Source of the DNA: Maniola hyperantus
Taxonomy: Eukaryota; Arthropoda; Insecta; Lepidoptera; Nymphalidae
NCBI RefSeq assembly: GCF_902806685.2
Contig: NC_048538.1
Location: 11,842,001 to 11,906,000, forward strand
Direction of reading: 5' to 3'
DNA: 64,000 nt
Shown here one piece after another: positions 1-10,480 of this stretch. Position 1 is the stretch's first letter; the number at the start of each line of letters is the position of its first letter. The notes beneath the pieces were generated by a model that was not told the origin of the DNA, did not search any database, and saw only the letters and a list, made by a program, of their open reading frames with translations. The position numbers and the translations under genes are program-made.

Positions 1-1797
1 CTTGCATGTTTTTGTAATAGGAAAATATTAAATAAAAAAAATAACCAAGGCCTTATTATTCAATTATTAATAATCTAACTAATAGTAAATTTAGCTAATT
101 TCCTTTACAAAAACTATCAACACGTCGAATTTATTGCTCAGTTATTGACTGGTTTTTGATTGAAAAAATATGCACTAAGTTTATATAATTACTATTTTTT
201 AAATTAAGTATATAATAAACTTTGGTTAGGTACCTATTGCGCACCTGGTACGAAAAGTGTTAGGTATTTTCACTTTATAAACACTAAAGTTATTGTAATT
301 TTAACTTTAAAAGAATCAAAACAGGATTAAAACATCGTACATAAATTCCTTTAATGTTTAAGAACTTGCCACAAACTAACTTACACGGCTGTTTGGCTTA
401 TATTAAAGGATTCTTAGCATTATTTATCTCAAAGCATCTCACTACGCACCCCTTTATTAACCGTCTTAATTGCTAAGGCCAAGTTAATTACAGCCGGTAA
501 AACTTAGCGTCTAAAGATCCGTTAATTTAGCATAACGTCGTGAAAATCCTTTCATGTCATTTATCAGCAAAATCATTTCTGCGGTAACTTAAGGATCTTG
601 TCTGACTGCCGACGAGAAAGCAATTAGCTATCGACTATTTTCTTTCTTAAGAAACGTACAATCGATGACAGACGGATCGATGAATCTCTCTCCAGCAGTT
701 TGTCGCCTATAGTTCTGCTATCAAAGAAAAACATTTGCTTAGTGACACTCTCTTGGCGATCAAAACACTCGCGCAGTTTTCGCAGAGTTAAAATGTATAT
801 TTCGTCCACCTATCCGAGCGACCGGTGCGAGTAATCACCCGTCGCAATCGCATGCTCGATCACAGCCCAGTAACCAAATTATCGCAACTACAGACTCGTT
901 TCTCGCCAACTCGTATAGCTTTAAGCTCATCGTTTCTCACTAATTGTTGGCGGTGGGACAAGTGCCTTAGCGTGGACCGGCAGTCCCCTGTGGATTATAG
1001 CCAGTTTTGTGGGGCGATTCCGAATGGTGCCCTCAACTTTTTTCATAATAAAATTATGGAAAAAATCTTTGGCTACTTGGAACGATTACTTTTATTTATG
1101 ACCCCTATAATTTACTGTAAAAAGCAATGTATCTTCTAGGGATAAGGCCATTGTCATCCTTATTGAATTTTCTTAGTAATATAATCTATTGGAAACTTTG
1201 TACAACTTTACAGCTCGATGTGAACTTTAGAGAAGGGCTAAGTCTTACTTTTTTGACAGGTTAATTTATTTCAAAAAGAGGAATTCAAATTCAAATGGAT
1301 GTTTTTAATTTCCACTTAGTCGATAAAAATGCCATTTTAGTCAAGTAATAAATCCAATTCAATTATCTTTTACGCTGATATTTTTTTGATGTCGTTTGCC
1401 TTTTGGCGCTTTTATTGATGTTGAGTAGGTACCTATTTTAATATAACGCTTTCATGTTAAATGTAATTAAGCACAAGATTATGAAACGAATTATGAATTT
1501 CTAAATAATTTAAGTACTGAACGAGACAACCATTGCATTAGGTATATGTATAGAACGACTATTCCGAACAAAATTCATGTTATATGAAATTGACAAAGTT
1601 TTCGAGTCAACAAGTTGTGATACAGTCAGGAATGAACCATCTACGGCATATGACTGGTTATATAAAGAGATTGGAGACAAAATTTAAAGCTTTAAAAAGG
1701 TGTATAATATTTGGTTGTGCAAAATTGCTGGCTGGCGACAAACTAACAAATCAGAAATTGTCTCTCAGAAATATTTTTTTTAAAATTCAGATAAAAG
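1..1797. other. AT-rich DNA without a recognised gene
   Basis: Two short frames (minus 624-809 and plus 825-1139) show no domain, signal peptide or familiar motif and have no convincing start context. The second runs from a somewhat GC-richer block (about 800-1020) into AT-rich sequence. I see no repeat with another copy in the window. The GC-richer block could be a conserved non-coding element or an exon fragment, but nothing in the sequence decides this. Confidence 0.6.
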
Positions 1798-2113
1798 TTA
1801 GCCTTTCACTGCAATCTCACCTGACGGTAAGTAATGATGCAATCTAAGATAAATGCGTGCTAAACTGGAAGGGGTGTGGCAGTTTTTATTAAACTCATAC
1901 CCCTTTTGATTTCTATTCTACACGACATCGTACCGGAACACTAAATCGCTGGGCGGCATGCCGGTAGGGTGGTAACTAGCCACGGCCAAAGCCTCGACCA
2001 GACCAGACCAGAATTTATAAATTATAAAATTCCAACCCCCCTGCCGGGAAACGAATCCGGGATCTCTCACTAACAAGATCGTAGCTCTTACCATTGCGCC
2101 AGGGAGGTCATCG
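1798..2113 (-). mobile_element. tRNA-derived SINE, family S2, copy 1
   Basis: Read on the minus strand it starts with a tRNA-like head (CCTCCCTGGCGCAATGG, a degenerate A box, then a degenerate B box near 2050). It passes through a body with GGTCTGGTC and the complement of ACACGACATCGTACCGGA, and ends in the complement of a CACCTGACGGTAAG motif. A second copy at 24208-24516 aligns along the whole length. Head-body-tail order fits a pol III SINE common in Lepidoptera. The B box here is mutated, so the copy is old. The minus-strand frame at 1918-2166 lies inside it and is not a gene. Confidence 0.8.
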
Positions 2114-2536
2114 AAACTTTCTGCCGCACTCACTGTACAAACATCTGACAATAAGCATACATCCAATCTATATTCTGACAGTCTGCAGCGAGTCTGCGGA
2201 ATCTAGTACAAAATAATATATTATGATCATGGTTCTTCCGGTGTGCGTCAAAAAAAATTCTGACAAACAATTTCTGAGTGTATGCGGCATGCCAAGAATT
2301 AGTGGTATTCTCATTGAATGATTATGTACTAACGTGTATTCTTTTCAAAATGTTCCTCGTGGAAAAGGATAGCACATAATTTAGTTTATAGATTTATGAA
2401 CTAACGAATTAACACCAATATTGATTGTGTTATTTTCAAAAAAATAGTATCAAAGTATTCCATAGAATAGTTTAAAACCTACCAGATAAGAAATGCACTT
2501 CAAACATGTATTGATAAAATATGGGTGACCTGACCC
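2114..2536. other. Unique AT-rich spacer left of the LTR element
   Basis: No gene and no internal repeat seen. The last bases before the target duplication (about 2525-2540) read in the same frame as the LINE tail found at 11980 and so belong to the disrupted LINE. Confidence 0.55.
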
Positions 2537-2540
2537 ATAT

Positions 2541-4037
2541 TGTAAGGGTGGTAAATTGGGCGGAATAGAAATATACCCGGATACGGAATAATCTACCACC
2601 TTACAAAGATTAGAGGAAAAAAATAATTTTTACTTGATCTATCTACCTAGTAAAGAATAGAAGCTAGCCGTCGACTCCCTTGTAATGTATATGAGGTGTT
2701 ATAAATGAAATTTGCTAGATGTTAGGCAAAATTGTTTTTAATGTAACTTTTACCGGGGTCGCTTAATACAGAATGATGGCTAATAATGCTTAGTTATTCT
2801 AGCTTAATGCCAAGACTTAATTTAGATACATTAGAATGACTTAGGTAGATAGTACATAAGATCTATGTTTTAAATTTAAGATGCCATTGGCATGGAATAG
2901 ACAATGACACAGTAAAATTCATAAAATTGTTTCAAAATAAAAGCTCAGTAGTAAAGACAGGGTTCTTACTGTACACATACACTAAGAAGGTTCACTAAAC
3001 TGTCCAGGATACAAACATATGCTTACTTGTAGGTGCGAAGACTGCAAGGTAGCTGGACGGCATCGGCCAAGATCCAAAACTCAATTTATTTGATTCTTCA
3101 CAACCGAAATGTTTCATTACAAAGATTTTCACCAAGTCTTATCCATAGCAATTAAGTTGTCAACGTGAATGTGCAAAAGAAATAAATACGAAAACCGAAA
3201 ACGTAAACGTAAAACTAAAACGGAAAACTGAAGCTAAACGTAAAACGTAAACGTAAAATTAAAAACGTAAATACGAAAACCCTGTAACAAAGAAAAACAA
3301 GATTATAATTTGTGCTGTGTGAAAATTTCGACACGTGGAATTTTCCCGATCAAACACAACTCACCTATTGAACTCCTGGCCACCAATGGTTTTCAGAAGT
3401 CCACCCACAACCCATTATCCTCATTTATTTGGGAAGATAAAATAACTGGAACTGGAATGAAATCATAAAATTAGGATTTTCTCTAACCAAACCGCCATTT
3501 TGTCGAATCCACATTACTTGATTTTTCACTCACCATAATTGATGAAACATTGAAATACGTTAGGATGACTAAAATTTATCTATTGTATTTTCCCAGGCGA
3601 AGCCATGGGCGAAAAAGAATGAGATTTTCCTGGAACGAAAAAAATTCGTCTTCACATGTTGACTCCAGGAAAATTCTAAATCTCATCAATCGGTGTTGCC
3701 AGACGCAACCCCAGTGTGGCCGCTCTCATTTAGTTTGATCATGAAGCCAATTCATTTTTGAATATTTGCGGAACCTAAGGATATATTATAAGAACCGTTT
3801 TGTTAATGACTTAACAATAAACAAATGATATTATGGTTTTATTTAATTATTTTGTTTTATTTTTACGACAATTGACAACGAAGCAAACGCCATCTATTGT
3901 GGCTCGAATGAACTCTGAACATCGACCCACGCGTAGTTCTGCACCTTGATGCTAGGTGGCACCAACATACTTTGAACAAAATTGATTTTTATTAAAAGCG
4001 AAACGCTAATTAGTAGTTCAAAATTTACAACGTCACA
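2541..4037 (-). repeat. 3' LTR of the gypsy element (left copy)
   Basis: The repeat matches 10481-11975 almost base for base. I see one substitution (T at 3210 versus G at 11149) and two 1-bp length differences in A runs (near 3191 and 3571). Shared identity continues for three bases (ATA, 4038-4040) beyond the TG...CA boundary; I chose TGT...ACA because it gives canonical ends and a clean 4-bp target duplication. In the element's orientation it starts TGTGACG and ends CCCTTACA. It contains an A-rich block built on ACGTAAA (3187-3281). Confidence 0.95.
3187..3281. repeat. ACGTAAA-rich degenerate tandem block in the LTR
   Basis: About 95 bp made of imperfect ACGTAAA and AAAACGG units; the same block lies at 11126-11219 in the other LTR. 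Two of the three differences I see between the LTRs lie in or at the edge of this block, as expected of slippage-prone sequence. Confidence 0.8.
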
Positions 4038-4040
4038 ATA

Positions 4041-4050
4041 CTTCCCCTCC
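4041..4050 (-). other. Polypurine tract of the gypsy element
   Basis: On the minus strand this reads GGAGGGGAAG, three bases before the 3' LTR. Position and composition fit the plus-strand primer of reverse transcription. Confidence 0.85.
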
Positions 4051-4859
4051 TACGAAAAGGTTCAACAGGTTGAACCACGCTGCCCTCAGCGTCATCCAAC
4101 AACTACTAACAATTTGCCTGAAACAAACAAACAAAAAAACACAGAAGTTACGCGTGAACGCACATCTACTACTAACAAGGAAAATTGTCTAACAAAATAA
4201 ATATACTGAAAACAGTGTAAGGTTTTATACGTTATACTTAACTACACAACCCTAACTTCTAAAAAGAATATATACAAAAAACTTCATGGTGTCTAAGACA
4301 CTTGAGTGGAAACATCTTGGCATCATTCTTCAGCTGACTGATAGAATGCGTCTAGGCCTACGGTGGTTCACTCTTTTAAACTACCATCTTAATATTTGTT
4401 ACTCAACAAATACGGAAAAACTGGTTGTGAACGGGTCCATCTGATATGGCAACCGTTCTCTATCCCATTCGGAAAAATAAAACCGAATCAAAATCGGAAT
4501 ATGAGAAAAAAAAAACGAAATAACTCTCCTAGAAAATAGATCTCGGAACAGAATCGGAAAAAATAACAGAAATGATCCATTATCTAGAAGGAAAACGAAA
4601 ACAAAACACAAAACCCCCCCTTTTCGTTATCCCCAAAGTACGATATTTGCATTTTTACTTTCTCAACCGGTTGGTCTACCACAAGCATTCCAATCATCAC
4701 ATATTCATCCCTACATACATCCACTACATTCCTCCTCAACTGAACCATGGTAATGTAACTGTTAACTCAGAACATCACTACACTCATTCAAATTCCTAAT
4801 TGAATATTGATAACTTAAATATTCAAACAGTTTAGACCAAACTAAGTAATGGCAAATAT
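4051..4859 (-). other. 3' spacer of the gypsy element, no env
   Basis: About 810 bp between the pol stop codon and the polypurine tract. The only frames are short ones on either strand (minus 4399-4611, plus 4572-4799) with no signal peptide, furin-like site or domain I recognise. It is probably 3' untranslated sequence. A degraded third gene cannot be excluded from one copy. Confidence 0.7.
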
Positions 4860-7412
4860 CTACTTCTTAATATCCTTAATATGCCAAGTGCCTATTGGGT
4901 GGTTGTCAGCTACTCTAACTAGTTCATAAACCAAAGGTGACAAAACCTTGACAACCCTGCACTTTTCATACTTAGGTGCCAGCTTAGCTGCGAAAAAATT
5001 TGTAGCGTCGCTTTGTGGATAGGTCTTTTTCCACACTATATCCCCAACAGAATAGCTTGCAGACCTACGCCTTAAGTTGTAATGCGTTGCATACTCTGCA
5101 TGAGCCTGAAACAAATTTCTCCTAACCTGACCAAATATGTCCTCCAAATTTCCAAACTTTCCTGCGTATTCCTCCCTTGGAATTCCGGCCTCGTACTCCT
5201 TATCCGTGTCCTTATAGAAGGAACCATTTAAAACCGGTTCTCTAGCGTGGACAAGGAAGAACGGGGAGAATCCAGTGGATTCATTAACCGCACTGTTTAT
5301 GGCGAACTGGACCTTGTACAGGTTTTCGTCCCAGGACCTGTGGTTATCTTTCACAAAAGCGGCTACAGCAGTCATAACAACCTTATTGTACCTCTCAACA
5401 AGGTTAACTTGCGGAGTGTACAGTGGTGTGTAGTGTAATTTCGGAATATTATAACGCTTAATGAGATTACGGAATTCAGATCCTGTAAATTGGGACCCAT
5501 TGTCCACAATCACAGTCTCTGGAACACTATGGTTCAAAAATACAAAATTCTCTAGCGCTTTAACAACAGCGGCACCTGTGGCACGCCGTAACGGAAACAA
5601 CATTGTATATTTCGAAAAACAACACGTCACCACAAAAAGAAATGTAAATCCTGATTTAGACCTAGGCAAAGGTCCGACTAAATCAGCCGAAATGACCTGA
5701 AAAGGTCTCTCGCAGACTTTAGGCTTCCCAAGCAGACCTGGAGTGGCTGATGTCGTGTGTTTATACGCAGAGCAAGTATCACAATTCTTAACGTACTCAA
5801 CCACGTCCTTATACATACCACGCCAAAAATATCTGAGGGATAATCTGCGATGAGTTTTGAACACACCAAAATGACCTGCAGTTGCATCTGCATGGTTTTG
5901 TTGCATAATTCTAAGGATGTCGTTCTTGTGGACTACCTCTTTCCAGTCGAACTCACTGAGAAGCTGGTATTTACATTTACTGTAACGATATAGTTTATCG
6001 TTCAAAATACAAAAATTCGGAAAATTTGCTGGATTGATTTTACAGCCATTAAATGTTTTGTCATACCAGTCATCTACCAAAACTTGTTGACTAGAGTTAT
6101 CATTACGATCACCAACTACATCTACGTGTATGAGTCTCGACAAGGTATCCGGAACTACATTATCACAACCCTTCCTATGTTCGATAACAAAATTATACTG
6201 TGATAATCTACAACCCCATCTGGCGAGTCGTCCTGAGGGATTTTCTAAATTTAAGAACCACTTTAGGGATGCATGGTCTGTGATAATTGTGACTGGCTTG
6301 GAACCAAAATAAGCCTGAAATTTCTCCACTGCAAAAATCACAGCTAGAGCCTCGCGTTCCGTCGCGCTGTAATTCCTTTCGTTTTTATTTAGGCTCCTAC
6401 TGACATACGCAATGGGATGATCGCAACCATCGGTTTCTTGCGTTAGCATACCGCCAACACCATATGCAGAAGCATCACAATGTATTTTGAATGGTTTTTC
6501 AAAATTCGGTACCGCAAGAACAGGTGCGGTTACCAACGCATTCTTCAATGTATTAAATGCTACCTCTGCCTGTTCGCTCCACTCAAATTTAGGTGCGTTC
6601 TTTCCTTTACTCGTTAGTCTATTGAGTGGTGCAGCGATGGTTGAAAAATTCCTAATAAAGCGCCTGTACCAAGAACAAGTGCCTAGGAAAATCTTTACCT
6701 CCTGTGCAGTTTTTGGGGTCGGAAAGTTCAAAACTGCGGCAACTTTTCCAGGATCTGTGCGTAAACCAAATTCATCCACTATATACCCTAAATATTTCAA
6801 AGAGTTTCGAAAAAAATTACATTTATCAAAATTTATGGATAGTTGAGCCATTTTTAGTTTATCCAGAACTCTGTTTAATAAAATTAAATGGGTTTCAAAA
6901 TCAGCAGAACAAATAACAATATCATCTATATAACAAAATACTATTCCATTTTCAATATCACTACAAAAATTTTGATTAAATAACTGGTCCATTAACCTCT
7001 GCTGTCGTGCTGGTGCACCGCATAGGCCAAACGGCATGACTTTAAATTTGAATAACCCTCTACCAGGAACTGTAAAACTGGTTTTTTCCTGAGAGTCGTT
7101 AGCTAACGGAATTTGCCAGAAACTTGAACTTAAATCAATCGATGATAAAAACCTTGCCTCTTTCAAGCTATCTAGAATTTGTGGAATGTACGGTATTGAG
7201 TATGAATCCCCCTTTGTCACTGAATTTAATTTCCTGCAATCTAGGCAAAATCTCCAGTCTCCATTTGCCTTTTTCACTAAAATTGCTGGGTTATTCCAAG
7301 GGCTTTCACTCGGAGTAACTACGTCCATTTCCAGCATCCTATCTAACTCTTTACTTAAAGCTTCCTTCTTTTCGGGAGAAAGTGGATATTGTTTTATTTT
7401 ATTGGCAAGGCA
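4860..7412 (-). CDS. pol: Pol polyprotein: RT, RNase H, integrase
   Basis: The frame opens at about 7412, just after an in-frame TGA; the first ATG is at 7337 and gives 825 residues, numbered here from that Met. The RT domain has SIDLSS (Asp68), MPFGL (101-105) and YIDD (136-139). RNase H follows with CDAS (Asp288), TEREAL (326-331) and TDH (353-355). The integrase has a zinc-binding motif His482, His489, Cys519, Cys522, then the catalytic triad Asp552, Asp612, Glu648 with 35 residues between the last two. A GPY/F-like C-terminal module lies at about 765-815, with no chromodomain. All catalytic residues are present. The usual residues just before the RT lie upstream of Met337's codon in the open frame, so the true protein is made by fusion with the upstream protease frame, not from this ATG. 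The frame is -1 relative to protease, with only about 16 nt of overlap. Family assignment is certain; activity of this copy is not. Confidence 0.95.
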   Translation of the reverse strand, partial: CLANKIKQYPLSPEKKEALSKELDRMLEMDVVTPSESPWNNPAILVKKANGDWRFCLDCRKLNSVTKGDSYSIPYIPQILDSLKEARFLSSIDLSSSFWQIPLANDSQEKTSFTVPGRGLFKFKVMPFGLCGAPARQQRLMDQLFNQNFCSDIENGIVFCYIDDIVICSADFETHLILLNRVLDKLKMAQLSINFDKCNFFRNSLKYLGYIVDEFGLRTDPGKVAAVLNFPTPKTAQEVKIFLGTCSWYRRFIRNFSTIAAPLNRLTSKGKNAPKFEWSEQAEVAFNTLKNALVTAPVLAVPNFEKPFKIHCDASAYGVGGMLTQETDGCDHPIAYVSRSLNKNERNYSATEREALAVIFAVEKFQAYFGSKPVTIITDHASLKWFLNLENPSGRLARWGCRLSQYNFVIEHRKGCDNVVPDTLSRLIHVDVVGDRNDNSSQQVLVDDWYDKTFNGCKINPANFPNFCILNDKLYRYSKCKYQLLSEFDWKEVVHKNDILRIMQQNHADATAGHFGVFKTHRRLSLRYFWRGMYKDVVEYVKNCDTCSAYKHTTSATPGLLGKPKVCERPFQVISADLVGPLPRSKSGFTFLFVVTCCFSKYTMLFPLRRATGAAVVKALENFVFLNHSVPETVIVDNGSQFTGSEFRNLIKRYNIPKLHYTPLYTPQVNLVERYNKVVMTAVAAFVKDNHRSWDENLYKVQFAINSAVNESTGFSPFFLVHAREPVLNGSFYKDTDKEYEAGIPREEYAGKFGNLEDIFGQVRRNLFQAHAEYATHYNLRRRSASYSVGDIVWKKTYPQSDATNFFAAKLAPKYEKCRVVKVLSPLVYELVRVADNHPIGTWHIKDIKK
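7393..7402 (-). repeat. 5-nt tandem duplication at the pro/pol frame change
   Basis: On the minus strand ATAAA occurs twice in tandem, and the second copy supplies the TAA that ends the protease frame. Its 5-nt length matches the -1 offset between protease and pol. No canonical X XXY YYZ heptamer is present here, although an AAA codon followed by TAA could in principle slip by one base. I favour a slippage mutation in this copy over a programmed shift. Confidence 0.7.
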
Positions 7413-8046
7413 TCACCGGTGTCAATAACATGTTCAATTAATTTTGTTCTACCCAATCCAATTTTCTCTGAAGAAATATCTAAAAATTTATTTACTACAG
7501 ACTGGGCTAATTCTTTCTGTTGAGATGATAAGTTTTCAAAAGAAGTGATGGTATGAATTTGTTTATTATCAATCGCACAAATATTGTAAAATTGAGAAGG
7601 TGCCTTAATTAATTCTAAATTATCAAAAATGCCAGGGGCTAACTGAAATGTTTTCCAAAAGTCACAGCCAAAAATAACATCCGCTATTATAGAGGGTACT
7701 ACAAAAAATTTTATTATGTGAGTTACGGAATTATAAGTAATCGGAATAAACATATAACCCATGCAATCAAGTTTGTCTCCATTTGCCACTGAAAATGTGG
7801 TATCAATACTGCTATGCAATTTATAACCGAATTTCAAAAAAACCTTGTGCGCCTGGTTACCCAAAATTGACGCGCAAGCACCGGAATCTAGTAAACCTGT
7901 AATCTCAAAACCGTCAACAAAAACCTTTAAATGTGGCCTAAAGTCTCGTTTATCCACTGAATACAGAACTGTGTCAGGTAAAAGGGATGTTTTGTTGTTA
8001 ATGACCAAGTTCTTTACTTGTGTCTCTGCACAGTTCTTACTAATTA
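7394..8046 (-). CDS. pro: Retroviral-type aspartic protease domain (pro)
   Basis: This frame has no ATG near its start. A TTG at 8008 would give 204 residues, but the frame is open up to the gag stop and is -1 relative to gag, so it is most likely entered by ribosomal frameshifting at 8047-8053. The active-site motif LLDSGA holds the catalytic Asp (residue 41 counted from the TTG). It is followed by a flap-like stretch and the VIFGCDF motif near 111-117, equivalent to the conserved C-terminal hydrophobic-Gly element of retropepsins. The C-terminal third (to DTGDA, about 195-200) is the linker that normally leads into RT. The enzyme would act as a dimer to cut Gag and Gag-Pol in the assembling particle. 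The frame stops at 7394 in the duplicated ATAAA. Confidence 0.9.
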
Positions 8047-9312
8047 GTTTTTTGAATTTTTGTCCGGAGCGGGTTTACTAATCGCCTTTTTACTACAACT
8101 TGGACATGTCTTTACTGTAAAGTTCTGACGTCCACACGAAAAACATCTAATAAATTTCGGAACTGTCCTGCAAAATTTAAAGGAATGGTTACCCTTGCCG
8201 CACTTGTAACATAGTTGTTTATTTGTTTTCGTAAAATCAGTGCCTTTACTTGTATCAACCTTAGGTGCAGGTGTGACTGAAAGTGTGTTTATCTGTTTTG
8301 TCACTTGTTTGTAAGCAAACTCTGAACTTAAAGTTGCCTTACTGTTAGTAGGCTCAGAAAATAAGGCGGAACGCTGCCTCGCAGCCTCTAGTTTGCGACA
8401 CTTTTCCTTCAACATTGCGACAGACTTAATGTCAACAAGAGCTAATTGTTCTGAGTAAAAAGGGCGAATATTATGTAATAAAATTTGTAACTTTTGTTCT
8501 TCGGAAAGTGGTGTTGACAACCTTGAAAACATGCAAAACATTACAGCGAAATAGATAGACACAGGTTCTTCAGAGCCTTGTGTTCTTGCTCGAATTTCAC
8601 CTAGCAACCTGTAGTCATAATCTACTGCATCAAATTCCTCTAAAAATAAAGTTTTCAATTCTGACCAAGACGAAACTTGACATTTGTTGCCTCTGTACCA
8701 TAACAATGCTCGGCCTGTAAAAAGATGAAATGCAGAAACAAATAATTTTCCATCTGAAACGCCATAAGATCTTTTATATTCCTCAACGCGTTCGATGAAA
8801 CTGCGCGGATCACCCTGTCCGTTGAAATTTAACTTCCACTTGGCAACATTTTTATCACCAGTGCAGTCAACGGCGGTACTCTCGGAATCCAGTGATTCGT
8901 CGTGAGACGACTCATTGTCAGCATCTAATCTGGAAATCAAACTCTGCAACTTTGTATGTAATTCACTCTTCCTACTTATTAAGCTGAGTTCGGAACACTG
9001 TATTCTCAAAATTCTAAAGTACAAATGTGAAGCTAAAGCTTTAGACCTACAGAGGGCATGTCTATCTTTAGTGTCAGAACACTTTTTTAATAAATCTTCT
9101 AAGTCTTGAAGTTTTTTAGTAATAACCCCTAACTCACTTTCAGAAGAGAAATCTGTCTCTAAAATTGATTCAGAAGGAATTTCCTGAATTAATTGTTTTA
9201 ACTGTTTCTTTAAACCTAGCACTGTAGGTGCTGGAGTTTCGGAACGAATGGATACCTCATAACACAATTCGTCCTTCAAAAGTGAATGAAACTGGGCAAA
9301 AGTCTGTTCCAT
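8044..9312 (-). CDS. gag: Gag structural protein with zinc knuckle
   Basis: The 422-residue frame starts at ATG 9312, the first gene after the leader. The N-terminal 30-130 region is rich in Leu, Lys and Glu and looks helical, possibly coiled coil. Residues about 185-300 carry the retrotransposon Gag (capsid-like) pattern: F-LFTGRALLWY, SW-ELK--FL-EFD, then QILLHNIRPFY. Residues 368-381 form a perfect CCHC knuckle (Cys368, Cys371, His376, Cys381). A second, C-terminal knuckle (390-403) has the same spacing but Phe398 where His is expected. The basic, Lys-rich C terminus ends at the frameshift heptamer. The protein should form the cytoplasmic particle and bind genomic RNA. Confidence 0.95.
   Translation of the reverse strand: MEQTFAQFHSLLKDELCYEVSIRSETPAPTVLGLKKQLKQLIQEIPSESILETDFSSESELGVITKKLQDLEDLLKKCSDTKDRHALCRSKALASHLYFRILRIQCSELSLISRKSELHTKLQSLISRLDADNESSHDESLDSESTAVDCTGDKNVAKWKLNFNGQGDPRSFIERVEEYKRSYGVSDGKLFVSAFHLFTGRALLWYRGNKCQVSSWSELKTLFLEEFDAVDYDYRLLGEIRARTQGSEEPVSIYFAVMFCMFSRLSTPLSEEQKLQILLHNIRPFYSEQLALVDIKSVAMLKEKCRKLEAARQRSALFSEPTNSKATLSSEFAYKQVTKQINTLSVTPAPKVDTSKGTDFTKTNKQLCYKCGKGNHSFKFCRTVPKFIRCFSCGRQNFTVKTCPSCSKKAISKPAPDKNSKN
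8047..8053 (-). promoter_or_regulatory. Slippery heptamer for -1 frameshift, gag to pro
   Basis: On the minus strand the heptamer AAAAAAC lies in the gag frame as A AAA AAC and is followed directly by the gag stop TAA. This is the classical simultaneous-slippage arrangement used at retroviral gag-pro junctions. After a -1 step the protease frame is open. A weak hairpin, six pairs with one bulge (ACTGTG paired with CACAAGT), begins about 12 nt downstream. Confidence 0.85.
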
Positions 9313-10466
9313 TGTGTTAAGTCAAAACACATTTAACAAAATATCGAGCTTGTGTAACTGTCTATGTTTAGCCTTATACAAATTGGTTAAACACAAACAC
9401 AAAAGAAGTTATTTAAACTATTAAATATACACAAGCAAAATACACAACAAAAACAATATTCTTAAGTCTATCCTAACTATTTTATCAATTATGTTCCTAT
9501 TCCAAAATATTGTTAATAATACAAGCACATATTATTACTATAGTAAACAAAATATAACAAAATAAAACTTCCCAAAATTGAATAAATGATTGTAAGGTGC
9601 AGTATCACCTTTATGAGTACACAGTGTGTTACAACCTTTACAATTACAAAAGTAAACAGGCAGCAAAGTTGCAATGAACTCTGACTAGCATATTATCTTT
9701 CAAAAAAACAAAGAGATTGTGCAATGGTTTGATGGCTGTTACTTTACACTTTTAACACATAACCTAAAATACAACAAAATCTGTTTCTAAATGTCACTTT
9801 AAACTACCAGCATTCAATTAAACTTAACATGTTTTGTGTGTGAAGTAGCTTTTATCATAACCTTAACACAGCTCTAAACAAAATTTCAACAAAATAATGA
9901 AGTATCAAGTCACTGAAAAAAAATTGTTCATAACTTCATACTTGAACTTAATGTAATCTCTGAATATAGTTTATATATTTAGTTTCACAAGTTGTAACTC
10001 TTAGTATTTATAAATGTATGTGTGTAACTAGTTAACGGCACATAGCGTTTCAAAACTTTAATTATACTAAGTTACCGGAATTTTCAAACATAAGATGTAC
10101 TTACTATTGAAAGCAATACCCAACAACAACTCAGTTAAGCAATGTTTATTACTAAACTGAAGGCAAACATTCACTTATACACCTCAAAGGTAAGTCAAAT
10201 AACATAATTGAACGGCATAAGCACCATTTATAATGTGTTAATTAAATAAGAAAAAAAAAACCAATGTTGGACTATACTCAGAAAATTACTTAAACTATCA
10301 AACAAAATTTCTAACTATTAGTTATTATTTAGTTAGTTAACCATAAAAAACAGCTTAGTGCTCTTTGCAATGTGTCACTACTTAGAAAATTGTACAATCA
10401 GCGGAGTACATTTCATAAAATTCACAAAATTTCTCAAAATATACTGAAATAACTATATAAAAAAAC
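9313..10466 (-). other. 5' leader of the gypsy element
   Basis: About 1.15 kb of AT-rich sequence between the primer binding site and gag, with no frame of note. It is long for a gypsy leader and presumably carries packaging signals and perhaps an internal translation start, neither of which I can point to. Confidence 0.7.
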
Positions 10467-10478
10467 GTTCGGGCGCCA
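10467..10478 (-). other. Primer binding site, tRNA-Lys type
   Basis: On the minus strand TGGCGCCCGAAC lies two bases inside the 5' LTR. These 12 bases are complementary to the 3' end of tRNA-Lys species that prime several retroviruses and some insect gypsy elements. Matching stops after 12 bases, where the sequence becomes a T run. Confidence 0.85.
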
Positions 10479-10480
10479 TT

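Noticed and set aside
4399..4799. An envelope-like third gene of the gypsy element
   Set aside because: Only two short frames on opposite strands; no signal peptide, cleavage site or membrane anchor in a frame of adequate length.
5247..7428. Plus-strand frames across pol (for example 6487-6846)
   Set aside because: They are antisense shadows of the pol frame, which carries all expected motifs.
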